Assembly (NCBI RefSeq): GCF_009729035.1
Contig: NZ_CP045483.1
Location: 1,324,001 to 1,388,000, forward strand
Direction of reading: 5' to 3'
Source: Stygiolobus azoricus
GTDB taxonomy: Archaea; Thermoproteota; Thermoprotei_A; Sulfolobales; Sulfolobaceae
DNA: 64,000 nt
Shown: in pieces, positions 37,808-46,661 of the stretch
How positions within the stretch are numbered: position 1 is the first letter of the stretch
How the letters are laid out: every line of letters begins with the position of its first letter
The notes under the pieces: generated by a model
The model's input: the letters and a program-made list of their open reading frames with translations, nothing else
Database searches by the model: none
Told to the model about the DNA's origin: nothing
Position numbers and translations under genes: made by a program

Positions 37808-38136
37808 CATCCCCCGGAAAAGCGAGGTTCCTATCATAGACTTATTATTTTTTGACTACATCTCTTATTTGAGAACCGATAGGGAGCTCCAGAACCTAAC
37901 AAACTTTAATTCATAACGCCTAGTCCCCAAAGAGGAAAGGAAGACATTAATTAGGCAATTCCTGTAAGAACATAAACGTGCTTTGTCAACATGGAGCAAA
38001 ATTGGTCCGTTCAAAGTATGCTGTCTAGTCGTGAAAAGCTAATAGTGTAGCATTCAAGTGACTATCCTTATACGACAAGCTATACATTATATGGGTTTTT
38101 TAGTCTAAGTGCAAATACTCTCTGGAGGGTATAACG
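37808..38136. other. Intergenic, no gene seen
   Basis: 329 bp. No open frame of note. A GGAGG Shine-Dalgarno lies at its right edge, before the TTG start of the next gene. Confidence 0.4.
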
Positions 38137-38499
38137 TTGAAAAACACAAAACTGTGGTTGATATGTGCTGGAGTTGCGATAGTTCAACTTATACTGGGTA
38201 ACGCGATCGTCATTTACGGCGAACTGTCGTACTTGATAGGAACTCACGCAGTATTAGCCGTCATATTACTCATATTATCAGTATACGGTTATACTAGAGT
38301 AAATGCTAACGTCCAGAAAAGGATTTTAATCGGGAACATCGCGTTGGTAATTACAACGTCAGTCTTGGGGTACTTATGGACGATTTTTTATAGCCCATTA
38401 ATTACACTCATCCACTTTTTCCTAGCCTTGGGGGTTTTGTCGAACTTCTCGGTGTTATATGGGTTGGATCGAGGTAGTTATCAGTCCCCCAAAGCATAA
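38137..38499 (+). CDS. Small four-helix membrane protein
   Basis: 120 residues, four membrane helices (LICAGVAIVQLILGNAIVIY, LAVILLILSVYGY, NIALVITTSVLGYLW, IHFFLALGVLSNFSVL). Start at TTG 38137 with GGAGG about 9 bp upstream. Similar small proteins often accompany haem-copper oxidases or COX15-like proteins, but no function can be assigned. Confidence 0.5.
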   Translation: MKNTKLWLICAGVAIVQLILGNAIVIYGELSYLIGTHAVLAVILLILSVYGYTRVNANVQKRILIGNIALVITTSVLGYLWTIFYSPLITLIHFFLALGVLSNFSVLYGLDRGSYQSPKA

Positions 38500-38506
38500 A
38501 GGGACA

Positions 38507-38596
38507 ATGATTAAGCTAACTGGTGTCGGACCAGATCGATATTACGTAGAACAGTGGAACATAGATGAAGACATAAGTGAAAAGAGAGGAAAATAA
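38507..38596 (+). CDS. Tiny ORF, possible fragment
   Basis: 29 codons (MIKLTGVGPDRYYVEQWNID...) starting 8 bp after the membrane protein gene. The composition is protein-like and charged, without hydrophobic helix. Too short to judge; it may be a true small protein or the tail of a lost gene. Confidence 0.2.
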   Translation: MIKLTGVGPDRYYVEQWNIDEDISEKRGK

Positions 38597-38669
38597 TACC
38601 ACTCCATTCAAATTTGGCATTTCATTTAACTTCGTAACATTTATTACACTTTCAGGATTATAATATCGC

Positions 38670-39161
38670 ATGATAAAGGAACCTTACTCTACCTTAATTA
38701 CCAACATGCTTGAGATAATGAAGGAGGAGTTTAAAGACGACTTAATTTCAGTAATAGTTTACGGAAGCGTTGCTAGGGGTGATAATAGAAACGATAGTGA
38801 TGTCGACCTACTAATAATTATGAAAAACCTTCCTAAGGACAGCATGCTTAAGAGGATAAGGCTATTCGAAACTAAAGTAGAGGATAAGCTGAACTTAGAC
38901 AAGTACTGGAAGATGGGGTATTACGTATCTCTTTCACCCGTGCTAAAAACACCGGAAGAGGCTGAGAAATTCTCCCCGCTCTATTTAGACATGGTTTATG
39001 ATGCCGTAATACTCTACGATAGGGATTACTTCTTCACAAGAATATTGGAGAAATTAAGGGCTAGGCTACAAGAGTTAGGTGCTGAAAGGGTTAGGATGGG
39101 TAAGAAGTGGTATTGGGTGCTTAAGAAGGACGCAAAATTCGGTGAGTCAGTTGAACTTTGA
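38670..39161 (+). CDS. MNT-type nucleotidyltransferase (antitoxin-like)
   Basis: 163 residues. The polymerase-beta-fold motif is VYGSVARGDNRNDSDVDLLI (GSxARG at residues 32-37, metal-binding Asp44 and Asp46). In MNT-HEPN toxin-antitoxin systems the nucleotidyltransferase neutralises the HEPN RNase by adding AMP to it. The gene overlaps the next one by 20 bp if the HEPN gene starts at GTG 39142. Confidence 0.85.
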   Translation: MIKEPYSTLITNMLEIMKEEFKDDLISVIVYGSVARGDNRNDSDVDLLIIMKNLPKDSMLKRIRLFETKVEDKLNLDKYWKMGYYVSLSPVLKTPEEAEKFSPLYLDMVYDAVILYDRDYFFTRILEKLRARLQELGAERVRMGKKWYWVLKKDAKFGESVEL

Positions 39162-39579
39162 CCAATTCGCATATTCTTATATTTCACAAGCTGAAGAAAG
39201 AATACACTTGGCTAGAATAGAGAATGAAAGGAAGAAGTATAATATTGTGGTAAGATTGTGTCAAGAGGCTGTGGAGTTATCACTTAAAGCCTGCCTTAGG
39301 CTTGTTGATATAGAACCTCCTAAATTTCATGACGTAGGTCCTATATTGAAAAACAATTCTGACAAGTTTCCCCAGTGGTTTAGAGAGAAAATAGACCTTT
39401 TCGTTTCGTATTCTAGGTCTTTAAGGAAAGAAAGAGAGTTATCAATGTACGGTGATGAGGAATCTAATACACCAGCAGAGTTACTGTATTCTGAATACGA
39501 TTCACAACAAGCGTTAAAGATGGCTGAAGAAGTATTGGACTATGCTAAGAAATTATATGAAGAGAAAAGAAATAGATAG
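39142..39579 (+). CDS. HEPN-domain protein (toxin-like partner)
   Basis: 145 residues from GTG 39142 (a longer frame from 39079 lies inside the nucleotidyltransferase gene and is less likely). HEPN features: AEERIHLARIENERKKYNIVVRLCQEAVELSLKACLRL split into two helices, EPPKFHDVGPIL, and LRKERELSMYGDEE near the third helix. HEPN proteins in such pairs are RNases with an R-x(4-6)-H site; that motif is not obvious here, so it may belong to the non-cleaving KNTase-helper class. Confidence 0.8.
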   Translation: MSQLNFDQFAYSYISQAEERIHLARIENERKKYNIVVRLCQEAVELSLKACLRLVDIEPPKFHDVGPILKNNSDKFPQWFREKIDLFVSYSRSLRKERELSMYGDEESNTPAELLYSEYDSQQALKMAEEVLDYAKKLYEEKRNR

Positions 39580-39833
39580 TTTCTATAAAGGATTATTCAA
39601 TTTGATGCCACTTGCTCAAATAGTTTGGACTTCATCTATTCATTTAACATAACCTGACTTTCTTCCTACCAGCGAGAGTTACCTTTCGAGGATTCGTAGT
39701 TTTCGTCTCGATTCGGTGGGCAGTCGAGTTGATCATGAACTAATCTGAGGGACTATTATCCTACGTATCGAGGAAAAAGGCTCCTCTGTTGTGAGTTCCT
39801 TGGAATGTTTACCCGTGGAATAAGTATACTTTT

Positions 39834-40385
39834 TCACGTGTCAGAGAGTAAAGCTAAACATAAATGTTCTACCTTATTTTCCCTACATTTTTTAAGAAAA
39901 TATTCTTCGTTAAAGTCATTACGAACTTTGGAATACTTTATGACGTCCTTTGCTTTTATGACGTCTTTTACCCCCCTCTGTTTAGAAGATATTACGTAAA
40001 GTACGGCTAAATCTTCAGGTGACGTTAAGTAAATTCTTCCGACTCCTTTGATTACGATCTGCCTCCTTTTGGAGAGGAACTCTTTGGTTATGTTATATCC
40101 CGGAGGTTTAACTAAGTCAACCTTTATATCGTCGATAATCATTACGTATTGCCAATGTCCTACGTCATTAGGGGTTATTTTGTATTGTGAAGATACGTAC
40201 TCGATTAATTCCGCTAACCTCTCATAATCATCTAAATCTACCAAGAAGTCTATATCCAAGGTAGTCTCAGGTGGTGCATAAAAGTTCCTTGCAAATCTAC
40301 CTATAAGTGCGTAATCCGGGTAGAACCTCTCTATTAATCTCACTGCTTTTCTGAAAGCGTTTTTGTATTTCCATTCAATCTCCAA
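39834..40385 (-). CDS. AbiEii-like nucleotidyltransferase (toxin-like)
   Basis: 183 residues. The motif YALIGRFARNFYAPPETTLDIDFLVDLDD resembles the G-x-x-A-x-N...TxDID pattern of AbiEii/DUF6036 nucleotidyltransferases, with a third acidic site in IIDDIKVDLVKPPGY. YLTSPEDLAVLYVISSKQRGVKDVIKAKDVI is the helical C-terminal part. It overlaps its upstream partner by 46 bp, a toxin-antitoxin-like layout. Family members act in abortive infection or as RNA-modifying toxins; the activity here is inferred. Confidence 0.7.
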   Translation of the reverse strand: MEIEWKYKNAFRKAVRLIERFYPDYALIGRFARNFYAPPETTLDIDFLVDLDDYERLAELIEYVSSQYKITPNDVGHWQYVMIIDDIKVDLVKPPGYNITKEFLSKRRQIVIKGVGRIYLTSPEDLAVLYVISSKQRGVKDVIKAKDVIKYSKVRNDFNEEYFLKKCRENKVEHLCLALLSDT

Positions 40386-40636
40386 AATTCAACACCCAAA
40401 CTTAATGAAAGTAAGACGTACTCAACCTTGGTCATATTCGTTTCCTTATCTAAGTAGTAGTTTAAGTAATCCCTAACATCATCTTCACTAACCTTATATT
40501 CTCTCGCAATCGTAAACAGCTCTTCCCACTTCTTTAACTCCTCTTTTCTTCCTAGATAATACCTCTTTGGCCTTTTACTCAATTTGTCCCACATTGTCAC
40601 GTAAATGTAGTCTCCTTTAACTTGGATTTTCATCAC
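40340..40636 (-). CDS. Small partner of the AbiEii-like gene (antitoxin candidate)
   Basis: 98 residues. It starts with a beta-rich segment KIQVKGDYIYVTMWDKLSKRPKRYYLGRK, then a helix pair ending EVKVSEDDVRDYLNYYLDKE-like residues and LSLGVEFWRLNG. It precedes and overlaps the nucleotidyltransferase gene, the position of an antitoxin. Start ATG 40636; a second ATG follows directly. No known DNA-binding motif is evident. Confidence 0.55.
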   Translation of the reverse strand: MMKIQVKGDYIYVTMWDKLSKRPKRYYLGRKEELKKWEELFTIAREYKVSEDDVRDYLNYYLDKETNMTKVEYVLLSLSLGVEFWRLNGNTKTLSEKQ

Positions 40637-40979
40637 TAAAATATACTATGAATTCATAGTATATATGCATTTACAGGATTGGAAGTCAGTATGTGGAGAC
40701 CGCTTCAGAACTTCAAACAGTTATCTGTAGGGTAAAGAATAGTCAAGGTGTGAGTGCAAGAGTTACTAAGTTACTGGTCCGCCTAGAAGGGTTAACAACC
40801 TAGGAGGTGACTTATATCCTGACAGCATCTACTTACTAACTTGGCACCTTCTTTCACCATGTACTTCGGGAGAATTGCAATTAGCGTCACTAATAGTCAG
40901 AAGTCTGAATTCATTCCATATTTGTTAAAATATCGAAGAAGGTTAGTAAATATATTAAGCCTCACTTGGATTAGTATTT
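40637..40979. other. Intergenic, no gene seen
   Basis: 343 bp between the divergent toxin-like pair and the GH116 gene. TATATAT just upstream of 40636 could be the promoter of the pair. Nothing else was noticed. Confidence 0.4.
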
Positions 40980-42929
40980 GTGATAAGATATACTTCTAAA
41001 GAAGTATTAGACCATGGTATCCCTTTAGGAGGAATTGGAGCTGGGAAGGTAGAACTTAATAACAAAGGGAAAATGGTAAACTTAACAATTTTTAATAATT
41101 GGCAGAAACCCGTAACCGGGATGAGAGGTTTTCATGTTTTCATAATGGGAGAGAGGAATTATTTTCTAGAGGATGATGTAATAGTAAAGGGTCTAGAACA
41201 CATGTCAACCCTCCTTACGTATGAGGGAGAGTACCCATTTGTAAAAATATCAGGTGGAGATGCACAACTGACGGCTTTCACACCCATTATAAGAAATGAC
41301 CTCATGGACTCTTCTTTACCAGCTTTCGGGCTTACAGTAAAAACTAAGAAGGGAATAATCGCAATCTCTGTAGCTAATCTCGTGGGGAGTTTCATTATAG
41401 GTAGAAAGAATATCCCTATAAAGAACGGCTTTAAAATGGTGAACGTAAAGAGTAACGATTATGACCCTGCAAAAGGTGACATGACCTTCATTTGTGACTC
41501 CGGAAAGGTAATCCACCAGTACAACATTAACCTACCACCACAAGAGGTGTTAAAAAACGGTTGGGTTAAAGAGCTCTATGAGTCCCCAGAACCTTGGCTA
41601 AGACTCATGGATGGCAACCTTTTCCCTCTGAATGGAGAAGCAAGGGGAATGTGGGACGATTTTGCTGGTATGGTAATCTCTCAAGATGAAGTTAAGTGTG
41701 TGTTAAGCTGGTACTTTAATAACCCTACTCACTCCTTCCCTTATACCCATTACTATTCTAATTTCTTTAAAGACTCTGAAGAAGTAGCTAGGTATTTCCT
41801 TGAAAAATTTGATGAACTAGAGAAAAAGACGATTAAGTTTCCCGATAGACCTTTCGGGGAAATCATATCCAACTTGGCATACATCCTTTCCTCGTCAACG
41901 TGGTTAACTAAAGACTCTAGGTTTGGCATAATGGAAGCACCAGAAGCCCTCCCGTTACTAAACACTATAGGTGGACTTACTTATGATGCAGGCTCCCTCC
42001 CCGTACTGTACTTATTCCCTGAGTTAGAGAGAGGGGTATTAGAGATGTTCCTTAAGGCTATAAGGGAAGACGGTTACGTGCCACACGACTTAGGCTATTT
42101 AACCTTCGAAGCTCCTACCGATGGAACTACGGCACCTCCTGAATGGAAAGATACTAACTTAACCCTTATCTTGGAAGTGTATAGGTATTATAAAGTAACA
42201 AAAGATATTGAGTTTTTAAGGGAGTTCTATCCCTATATCTTAAAGGCGTTCTCTTGGCTAAGGGATAAGGTGCCCTTAAAAGAGGGTAGTGGGGATGATG
42301 CGTTTGACGTTAACCCAGTAAAAGGTTATGATTCATATATTACGTCAATGACATACATTGCATCTGAGGCAATGGAGAAAATAGCTGAATTGGTGGGTGA
42401 TAAAGATACGGCAGAGAGAGCAAGAAGATTAGCTGAAAAGTCGTTGAAGGAGTTGAGATGGAATGGAAAATTTTATGAGGCGTGGGAGGAGCCCCGTACT
42501 GATGCTCTATTCCTCGGTCAGTTCATAGCCTTTTGGTGGGCTGAATTATTGGACTTACCTTACGACAAAGACAAGATAAGAACGGCGTTAAGGGAGGCTT
42601 ATACCAGGATAAAAAAGGGTAAGCACTTATGCTGCGTCCCTAACGCAATTAACTTGGATGGCTCACCTTATGAGTATTCGCCCCAAACTAAGAGCTCTTG
42701 GATAAGGTTAGTATTTGCGACTGCCACTTTGGGACTTTGGTTAGGACTGGAAGAGTGGAATGAAATATTGGAGCTAGAGTGGAAGGCGTTAGTAGAGAGA
42801 GGGATGGTTTGGAATCAACCCTCCAGAATAAATGTAATTACGGGGTTTCCAGACGTTTACCTGGATCATTATATCGGGAGTCCTGTAATTTGGGGGATTT
42901 TAGTAAAAGAAATTATTAAAGAAGTATAG
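40980..42929 (+). CDS. GH116 beta-glucosidase/xylosidase (GBA2-like, DUF608)
   Basis: 649 residues from GTG 40980. IPLGGIGAGKVELNNKGKM at the start is the GH116 N-terminal signature. The (alpha/alpha)6 barrel has IMEAPEALPLLNTIGGLTYDAG with the probable nucleophile Glu, GTTAPPEWKDTNLTLILEVY, and SGDDAFDVNPVKGYDSYITSM with the acid/base Asp region. Its closest characterised relative by pattern is Saccharolobus SSO1353, which cleaves beta-glucosides and beta-xylosides. Cytosolic (no signal peptide). Confidence 0.88.
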   Translation: MIRYTSKEVLDHGIPLGGIGAGKVELNNKGKMVNLTIFNNWQKPVTGMRGFHVFIMGERNYFLEDDVIVKGLEHMSTLLTYEGEYPFVKISGGDAQLTAFTPIIRNDLMDSSLPAFGLTVKTKKGIIAISVANLVGSFIIGRKNIPIKNGFKMVNVKSNDYDPAKGDMTFICDSGKVIHQYNINLPPQEVLKNGWVKELYESPEPWLRLMDGNLFPLNGEARGMWDDFAGMVISQDEVKCVLSWYFNNPTHSFPYTHYYSNFFKDSEEVARYFLEKFDELEKKTIKFPDRPFGEIISNLAYILSSSTWLTKDSRFGIMEAPEALPLLNTIGGLTYDAGSLPVLYLFPELERGVLEMFLKAIREDGYVPHDLGYLTFEAPTDGTTAPPEWKDTNLTLILEVYRYYKVTKDIEFLREFYPYILKAFSWLRDKVPLKEGSGDDAFDVNPVKGYDSYITSMTYIASEAMEKIAELVGDKDTAERARRLAEKSLKELRWNGKFYEAWEEPRTDALFLGQFIAFWWAELLDLPYDKDKIRTALREAYTRIKKGKHLCCVPNAINLDGSPYEYSPQTKSSWIRLVFATATLGLWLGLEEWNEILELEWKALVERGMVWNQPSRINVITGFPDVYLDHYIGSPVIWGILVKEIIKEV

Positions 42930-42980
42930 ACTGAGATAAGATAAATTTTAATACTTTTTTATTTTCGATTAGAGAAGAGT

Positions 42981-43182
42981 ATGATTATCATCTATCTAAT
43001 GATGTTAACAACGACCTTCACCAGCTGTGTTGATCTTAACAGTTTTTCATCAGATAAGAGAAGCAGTAGTACAACAAGGAACAGAAAAACTGGCATCTCT
43101 AGTAAGTTCCCTAGCTAATAAACACGCTATTTTAGCTTTAATACTAGCATTCATTCACTTATTTATCTGCCTACTTCAATAG
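42981..43182 (+). pseudogene. Small two-helix membrane protein, frameshifted
   Basis: ATG 42981 reads IIIYLMMLTTTFTS, then the next frame continues AVLILTVFHQIREAVVQQGT, EKLASLVSSLANKH and a second hydrophobic helix AILALILAFIHLFICLLQ to TAG 43180-43182. The 202-nt length is one base out of frame, with the shift near 43025. Two short helices with an amphipathic middle resemble small secreted or virus/plasmid membrane proteins. The following 389 bp (43183-43571) hold nothing seen. Confidence 0.35.
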
Positions 43183-43571
43183 AAGGTTAAGCTCGTTAAT
43201 CTCCTCGTTTAATAATGAAAAATGTTTTACAATTACTTCATACAACTTATATAAATTTATTTATAAGCAATATTCTAACCTTTACAATCCGATATTATGA
43301 TCACTAGTGGAAAGTATTAGAAAAAGCTTATAAATACTAAAAGCATAAATAAATAAAAAAGGATTTCTAGAATTTTAGGATGTGTAACTCTGTGGAAAAA
43401 TTTTCCTGCTCGTAAAAACAATATTATCTACCTAGGAAGAGAATAGAAACTAATTTGAGAAATTATTTATCAAGTATAAGCCTGATATTATATAATTTTT
43501 AAGTAAACTAGACTCTGTAAGTTACAACCTTATAATTAACTATAAATACCTCTTGAACGTAAAGGCTTACT

Positions 43572-44216
43572 ATGAAGACTTCTGAAATATTAAGGGAAAA
43601 AGTAAGAGATCTATGGGAAAAATACGTTAAACATGAATTCGTCAAGCAAATGAGGGACGGTACCCTACCGTTAGAGTCCTTCCGTTATTATTTAATTCAG
43701 GATTCTAAGTACGTAGAGGTAATGTTAAAGAGTCTCATGAGGGCCTCCTCATTTGCACCTACTAACCAGGCTACTAAAGTCCTATCCTCTATACTTTTAA
43801 CTAGGGACAAGGGAATGGAAGTACACAATTATCTCTTGAATAAGCTAAACATAACTCACGAGGAAATAATGAGGACTGGGTATAACTTAGCAAATTATGC
43901 ATACACTCGCCACTTGTATTATTACTCCACTAAAGGTTGGAAGGAATTTTTATCAGCTTGGGCCCCTTGCATGTGGGGCTATTACGAAGTTGGAAAGTTT
44001 GTTATAGGCTCTCCAAACGAGCTGTATTCTAAATGGGCTGAGTTTTATGCTTCAGAGGACTATAAAATGAGGGTTGATGCGATTCTTGAAGCTTTAAACT
44101 CATATGAGTTTGACGAAAACTTGCTAAAACCTTTTTCTGCAAGTGTTAGATTTGAAATAATGTTTTGGGATTATTCCTTAAGAAGGGAAGAAACACCTTT
44201 TCACGAGATCACGTAG
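43572..44216 (+). CDS. tenA: TenA/PqqC-family protein, probable aminopyrimidine hydrolase
   Basis: 214 residues, all-helical, typical TenA length. The catalytic Cys lies in SAWAPCMWGYYEVGK (about residue 136), preceded by FRYYLIQDSKYVEVM (Asp substrate contact) and followed by YASEDYKMRVDAI. TenA salvages the pyrimidine part of thiamine from its breakdown products. No thiamine genes or riboswitch are adjacent. Start ATG 43572. Confidence 0.8.
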   Translation: MKTSEILREKVRDLWEKYVKHEFVKQMRDGTLPLESFRYYLIQDSKYVEVMLKSLMRASSFAPTNQATKVLSSILLTRDKGMEVHNYLLNKLNITHEEIMRTGYNLANYAYTRHLYYYSTKGWKEFLSAWAPCMWGYYEVGKFVIGSPNELYSKWAEFYASEDYKMRVDAILEALNSYEFDENLLKPFSASVRFEIMFWDYSLRREETPFHEIT

Positions 44217-44791
44217 TTTTAGTAGAGCCTACTTCCTCACCACCTAGAAAGGCATGGTATTACAAAAGATTTTTCTATCGATGACCTCTTGATCAATAAT
44301 TAACACTGCTCACTTGGGTAGGTTATTTCCCCACTAGTTAGGGGTAAGCGTGCATTGGTTCTTTGAAGGAATGTTCCGGCCACGGACAAAAACATCTCAC
44401 AACAGTAGTACTAATGTGGAATCGTGAAAGAAGGGATAAACGATAAGGCTATACCACGTTCGGTGAGTTGTTGATTCATCTATACCTTCACCTCCTCTAG
44501 ACTTTAACCTGCCTCTAACTCGCCTCTTATCTTCATATAAAACTTAAAGGCTAAATCCCCCTATGTTAATACTTTAACTTCACTACTTACAGCTAATCTC
44601 CCTTAATTTTCCTCAAAGACTGTATATTCCCTTCACATATTAATTATAAACCTTTTCTCATGATGCTTAACATTTGGTAAAAAGGTTTAATTTTAAGGTG
44701 CGAGAGAAACTCTCAATATTTAACGTCATACAATCCCTAATGACTCTTAACATCACGGTAAGCTTAAGTTTTCTGACATAAATATTATAAT
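44217..44791. other. Intergenic, no gene seen
   Basis: 575 bp. Only a TATA-like AAATATTATAAT just before 44792 was noticed. No ORF or RNA signature. Confidence 0.4.
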
Positions 44792-45796
44792 GTGCAGACT
44801 TTTACCGTGAAGGAGGTCATTTATCACATAACTCCTCACGGTAACTTTAAGGAGTACAGAGAAGTAACAGCTACTCGCTATTTCACGGGGCATGGGTGGA
44901 CTTTAACTAAGGTAAATGAGGCCAAAATCCCAGAACACGAACCATGTACTTCGTATAGGTCTCCAACAGTAGATCAGTTTTCCAAAGCCGAGAGGATCAG
45001 AATTACCGAAGGTTATGCTATTTCTAAGTTACTCACTCGTGTAGTTGACCAATGCGTAGAAGAAAAAGTGGTTAACATTGTGGAATACAAAGGTGTTAAG
45101 TTCTCCTATGCTGGAGACCCTTCTGATATCCCCACGGTAATAGACTACTTAAAGGATACGGTTAAGGAGACTACACAGTTAAGGGTGTTTAGCTTAGAAC
45201 GGACTTACGGTATTTTAGACCCAGAGGCAACACTTCATCTTTTCCACCACGTTATATCCATGCTAAGGGCTGACAGACCTATGCTGAAGCTTGAAGAGAG
45301 GTTTTCACAGAATGTGACTGTATTCGATGACCCTTTGAACCCAAACCTCATCGGTTTCTCTACATTTGATGACGAGGGGGTGAGGACTAGGAGAAAAGAG
45401 GTCATTGGAGACGGTTACGTGTTGAGTTATTTAGGAACACTAGGTACAGGTGAGCCGGGAAACGCCAGAGGTGTGATCCCTAAGCCAGATTATTTCAACC
45501 TAATCGTTAAGAACGGGGACTGGAGTTTAGAGGAGTTAAGGGAGGAGACTAAAGAGGGGTTGATTATAACTGGTGTTGAAAGGAGTGAGTTAGTAAAGAA
45601 CAGTATAAGGATTTTTCCAAGAAGAGTAACGCTGATAGAAAAAGGAGATATAGTAGTCAGGGAGATAGCTATCCCTTTACAAGAGCTTCTCACTATTGAT
45701 GCCTTGACCCAAGAAGCTAGAAGTGGTTATATTGATGATCAACACGGAGGCATAGCTCCTTATTTAAGAATGAAGGTTAGACCAATAATATATTAA
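44792..45796 (+). CDS. TldD/PmbA-like protein
   Basis: 334 residues from GTG 44792. The C-terminal beta-rich half follows the TldD/PmbA pattern: NVTVFDDPLNPNLIGFSTFDDEGVRTRRKEVI, then GYVLSYLGTLGTGEPGNARG and YFNLIVKNGDWSLEELREETKEGLIITG. TldD/E forms a metalloprotease that trims modified peptides (for example microcin precursors). The N-terminal HExxxH zinc motif of TldD is not visible, so this is closer to the PmbA/TldE partner or an orphan form. Protease activity is therefore doubtful. Confidence 0.65.
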   Translation: MQTFTVKEVIYHITPHGNFKEYREVTATRYFTGHGWTLTKVNEAKIPEHEPCTSYRSPTVDQFSKAERIRITEGYAISKLLTRVVDQCVEEKVVNIVEYKGVKFSYAGDPSDIPTVIDYLKDTVKETTQLRVFSLERTYGILDPEATLHLFHHVISMLRADRPMLKLEERFSQNVTVFDDPLNPNLIGFSTFDDEGVRTRRKEVIGDGYVLSYLGTLGTGEPGNARGVIPKPDYFNLIVKNGDWSLEELREETKEGLIITGVERSELVKNSIRIFPRRVTLIEKGDIVVREIAIPLQELLTIDALTQEARSGYIDDQHGGIAPYLRMKVRPIIY

Positions 45797-45977
45797 AAAC
45801 GATAACCGTTGAAGAGACCATATAACTATTAATAATTAATATTTAGGTATATCTAATTAAAATAAGCTATATTAGTTTTAAAATTTTCACAATATTATCT
45901 ATCTCATTTCTATGAATTTATCTATAACTTAGCGTGAATTAGATTTTTATATTATCCTTTCCTTATGAGTATAGACA

Positions 45978-46335
45978 TTAAAGCTTCTTCCACGTAAAAA
46001 ACTTAGTAACTCCAGCCTCTTCTGCTATTTCAATTGCTAAACTAGTAGGTGCTGATATCCCACATATTATTGGGATACCGACCTTTATTGCTTTACTTAC
46101 TATCTCATATCCTAATCTTCCACTGACTTGCATTATATATGAGTTAGCTGGTAATTTTCTCTCTAACATTAATTTTCCTATTATCTTATCTACAGCGTTA
46201 TGCCGTCCTACATCTTCATATTCACCGTCTATGGTAAATAACACAGAAACATGAAGTCCTCAATGCGTTTTGCTTCTGCTTTAATTTCTCTTGGGAGAGG
46301 TATAGAATCAGCAACTATTTCTTTTTTCGCCACCT
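45978..46335 (-). pseudogene. fdhD: Formate dehydrogenase accessory sulfurtransferase FdhD, C-terminal remnant
   Basis: The last 89 codons (FTIDGEYEDVGRHNAVDKII, NSYIMQVSGRLGYEIVSKA, and the FdhD end) are clear. Upstream, a different frame gives VADSIPLPREIKAEAKRIE, the segment that normally precedes the TGGxH motif, and GLHVSVLF follows out of frame. So about ten residues are lost or shifted, and the whole N-terminal half with the sulfur-transfer Cys loop is gone. FdhD inserts sulfur into the Mo cofactor of formate dehydrogenases. Confidence 0.75.
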
Positions 46336-46338
46336 CTT

Positions 46339-46509
46339 TTACTCCGTCATGTCTAAAAACTCCAACCACTTAAGAATCTCAACATCTCTCTTCGCGTGTT
46401 CAAGTCTCTATAACTTCTCGTTAACGAATTGCAAGATCATCTTACTCCAGTTGACGTTGTACTTTACTATCTTCTGTTTCAGTTCCTTATTGCTTGAGAT
46501 CTCATAATG
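46339..46509 (-). pseudogene. VapB/CopG-like antitoxin remnant
   Basis: Minus-strand frame ISSNKELKQKIVKYNVNWSK, then MILQFVNEKL, an in-frame TAG (46408-46410) and RLEHAKRDVEILKWLEFL ending at TAA 46339-46341. This is the helical pattern of Sulfolobales VapB antitoxins (KELKEKMKKYxVNWSExIRxFIEEKI). It lacks a start codon and a following VapC gene; instead the FdhD remnant follows at once. Confidence 0.55.
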
Positions 46510-46632
46510 CTACAAGGTTTGAAGGTCTTCTAAAGGTATTATTGACCTAGTTTAAATTGGAATTTCATATAAATTTTTAAGAAGAAGAGATTTTAAAAAT
46601 TAGTTAAACGTGGGTAACTTTATTAAAATCAT

Positions 46633-46640
46633 TTTATATA
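46633..46640 (+). promoter_or_regulatory. TATA box of the rfb genes
   Basis: TTTATATA centred 26 bp before ATG 46662, implying a leaderless transcript starting with rfbC. Confidence 0.6.
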
Positions 46641-46661
46641 TACGAAAGTTAATTTCAAATC

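Noticed and set aside
39079-39141. Longer HEPN start inside the nucleotidyltransferase gene
   Set aside because: The 21 extra residues have no family match; GTG 39142 gives the normal domain start.
43183-43571. Thiamine (TPP) riboswitch before tenA
   Set aside because: No TPP-aptamer-like conserved blocks could be recognised upstream of the gene.
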